From: Saccharomycopsis crataegensis
Taxonomy: Eukaryota > Ascomycota > Saccharomycetes > Ascoideales > Saccharomycopsidaceae
Direction of reading: 5' to 3'
NCBI RefSeq assembly: GCF_037102585.1
Contig: NW_027043829.1
Location: 1,860,001-1,924,000 of the forward strand
Length of the DNA stretch: 64,000 nt
Part shown: positions 63,201 through 64,000 of the stretch, piece by piece
Position numbering within the stretch: the stretch's first letter is position 1
How the letters are laid out: each line of letters begins with the position of its first letter
The notes under the pieces: generated by a model
Told to the model about the DNA's origin: nothing
The model's input: the letters and a program-made list of their open reading frames with translations, nothing else
Databases searched by the model: none
Position numbers and translations under genes: made by a program

Positions 63201-63313
63201 GCCCAAGCTCAAAAAGAATTAACTTGCTTGCAGGAGAAGAACAAATCAAGAATTTGTTTGTTAGTGGTTTAGGTTGGGCGATCGGCGCCAATTCTCAAGA
63301 CGCAAATCGTTGA
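60236..63313 (+). CDS. SEC39: Dsl1-complex subunit Sec39 (probable)
   Basis: Sec39 is part of the Dsl1 tethering complex on the ER, which captures COPI vesicles from the Golgi. The 1,025-residue protein is all-helical with no membrane segment. Its N-terminus (MDQLVEYKLFLSLAVSISKG...VLTLLLILLPNSVEPGEL) fits the Sec39 domain pattern of a helical solenoid with the LLP-x-S/T-V-x-P turn. It is longer than the S. cerevisiae protein (709) but similar in size to other fungal and NAG-like forms. The last about 150 residues are Ser/Asn/Gln-rich and disordered. The identification rests on pattern only; another large helical tether is the alternative. Confidence 0.6.
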   Translation: MDQLVEYKLFLSLAVSISKGDVSYILQTASSIAFNGLILSKYSVLTLLLILLPNSVEPGELHFIKKLIFDDFEYSGSFNYDDLILDKDLQGTHDLHLLADQSKVLMEYLNKEAQVYEWSPEKLNDNDQQKILFEFIKSRTLRISIFHNENVFYNGEMFSLLPSNYKPLNDWTLGILSPLDFTINYNISHGIPEQIPNLLSFHGSVSSKKNFDYLIKHMNHENINDFLIKSLVPYAKHNSCWNLFNEWLIEREFFSVDDYTVFLKFFEFFFNNYLVTQDQDDEVLNFLNQFIIDYVYKIYSSNLLTNNTLLIMSETLQYCIMNHEYFSKFHNDKKYINFEDDFDHSIIDDSYIKTHFCNNTLPNLQFLSSLIDSISKLINITNNNESLMSITQILLISISSSDIQLNFAKLLIHNFKINDDFSNKVTSYNNWESFLKNFNWLVQESVLFKKIQKVDCISKINEILFELLLSFNFTTLINKYLLINFNSNETLKKILLKYCWIHFVKADSFRLDSGELVMIVEFLKIFDSNFDKEIEDELNFFVKYKNNLDIYDSNSDSKFMEFDSSLVGNKKLSEFINSDLNLDQITNTARDFNLCDNLNFEIVKFKKLFISLNQLVTNFKFLINNRYEFNPIDVYCINNPLLIMDKILELDSKVYTEVNKIYKIIIDLCIGMNKIGLIYDVSSFEHNNGAGSVETVLENFDDFKKYESFFDDNSQNGIDISASTQLSSHKFPLKDKLISSCINSSLIDLNFEFAYEHSMKLLNNETSSSLNSLGYIWLSIFQVCKFVDPMWLGSEFDDDEMSEVDDNIRIPLDILTKQIELISKLLEVVPSSTSISAVENKIILNQASYLLNKYHKKLNTQVVNDFNNYQYQQSTSIFRNFNASTGTLLNQFAKNASNINLNTTIGRRTHLNPDSINSSPISAFDSPRNSQIESIGAHHAISLPRNQGTPGSNANLENRFVRAFASSASELFKVDSEGEPQQQQSMSQSPSSKRINLLAGEEQIKNLFVSGLGWAIGANSQDANR

Positions 63314-63589
63314 ATATGTATTATTATTATTATTATTATTATTATTGTTATTGTTATTACTATTGTTATGATTATTGCTCTGTGTATTATACTCACTGTA
63401 AGATGCTTTGTTATCTGGTTGATATATGTGTCACCGACGAAGCTAAAAAAATCCACATGTTTGCCCCATGTAGTTGGCACATGTCAACATTGCGAGTAAG
63501 AGAATTCTTGATTTTTTTTTTTTTTGCCCTTGTCTATTTGGGAAGCCATCAGGAGCCATGAACCATCAATAGGAAAGTCATCCGTGAAA
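63314..63589 (+). other. SEC39 3' region and NTE1 promoter with TTA repeat
   Basis: 276 bp. A (TTA)8-9 microsatellite followed by interrupted copies lies at about 63319-63370, just after the SEC39 stop, and a T run at about 63513-63524. Confidence 0.55.
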
Positions 63590-64000
63590 ATGGACGTCTT
63601 GAACATTTCAAATGGCATAGTTAGTGCTGAGACGCCTGCTACTGTTTATAAGTTATCAATGTTCCAACTTTTCTGGTCAATATCGCATTGGATCTTTGCC
63701 GTCAAGCTATATTCTGTATGGTCATTTTTGATCCAGATGTTAACTGGTAAGATCCATATCGCAATATCCTTCAGCACAATATTTTTCTTCATTGGAACCA
63801 TAATTGGAGGCCTATGGTTGTTTATTCGTTACAAGTACTTGAATCTTTATGAGAAATTCTCTAATGATGACCCGTACGAACCGGTGGAACCTTCAACCAC
63901 TTACATAGACTCAAGGGATGAAGAATCAAAGTCCGGATTTTCGTCATATTTGGAAGAATTTTTATCAGCAATCAAGATCTTTGGCTATTTGGATAAAGCT
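63590..64000 (+). CDS. NTE1: Lysophospholipase Nte1, N-terminal part (cut by window end)
   Basis: The frame is open from the ATG at 63590 to the window end (137 codons). Nte1 is an ER phospholipase B of the patatin family that deacylates phosphatidylcholine and belongs to the neuropathy target esterase group. Two N-terminal hydrophobic segments (around residues 33-50 and 57-80) anchor it in the ER. The following SSYLEEFLSAIKIFGYLDKA matches the family's conserved start of the first cyclic-nucleotide-binding-like domain (SSYLDQFLSAIKIFGYLEKP in yeast, as I recall it). Catalytic domains lie beyond the window. Confidence 0.9.
   Translation, partial: MDVLNISNGIVSAETPATVYKLSMFQLFWSISHWIFAVKLYSVWSFLIQMLTGKIHIAISFSTIFFFIGTIIGGLWLFIRYKYLNLYEKFSNDDPYEPVEPSTTYIDSRDEESKSGFSSYLEEFLSAIKIFGYLDKA

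Noticed and set aside
1-64000. CRISPR array, prophage, LTR retroelement or bacterial operon
   Set aside because: No spaced direct repeats, reverse transcriptase or polycistronic layout; all gene content is yeast nuclear.

Overview
The window looks like nuclear DNA of a budding yeast (Saccharomycotina). It is AT-rich with long poly-A/T runs between genes. The introns are short and sit near gene starts, with donors such as GTATGT or GTAAGT and branch sites close to TACTAAC. Most genes have clear counterparts in Saccharomyces cerevisiae: HCR1, AFG3, IKS1, THO1, DBF2, SMC3, SMD1, COQ1, CRN1, HIR1, MGR2, YPT52, YMR226C, SEC39 and NTE1. A Tc1/mariner transposon with a Cirt-like appearance, an SR-like protein with two introns, an MP65/SCW-type GH17 mannoprotein and Asn-rich regulators suggest the Candida-type CUG-Ser clade. 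I cannot prove that codon assignment by eye, so CTG codons may need reading as Ser.

Layout. From 1 to 3.6 kb lie the end of a fluoride exporter, a complete-looking 2.2 kb Tc1/mariner element (607-2805) and a small acidic protein. From 4.3 to 10.8 kb lie HCR1, a long acidic protein ending in a glutaredoxin-like domain, and the SR-like RNA-binding gene. From 10.8 to 13.4 kb is a gene-poor stretch with a possible broken split gene, a second degraded frame, a coding-looking 38-codon ORF, a 9-bp minisatellite and a tRNA. From 13.9 to 26 kb lie a DUF4112 membrane protein, NIF3, an Asn-rich protein, AFG3, a Zn2Cys6 factor and IKS1. From 26.3 to 35.6 kb is a compact block: THO1, DBF2, SMC3, SMD1, COQ1. 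A 2.5 kb upstream region then leads to a three-exon Zn2Cys6 factor (38-42 kb), followed by an NDD1-like candidate, CRN1 and HIR1. From 51.4 to 53.4 kb is another gene-poor stretch holding a 43-codon ORF. From 53.4 kb to the end lie a GH17 wall protein, MGR2, YPT52, a short-chain dehydrogenase, a coiled-coil protein, SEC39 and the start of NTE1.

Seven genes contain 10 introns, all near the 5' end. Four of these genes (CRN1, HIR1, IKS1 and the 38 kb factor) have protein starts that a simple ORF scan misses. CRN1 begins with a coding exon of only five bases.

Functionally the genes are mostly independent housekeeping genes. Recurring themes are cell-cycle and chromosome biology (DBF2, SMC3, HIR1, the NDD1-like candidate), mitochondrial function (AFG3, COQ1, MGR2), RNA biology (SR-like protein, THO1, SMD1, HCR1) and membrane traffic or lipid homeostasis (YPT52, SEC39, NTE1). 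The least explained items are two small ORFs 40 kb apart that share a TSN-x-A-x-TE motif, the phased repeat array inside the transposon termini, and an odd tRNA.
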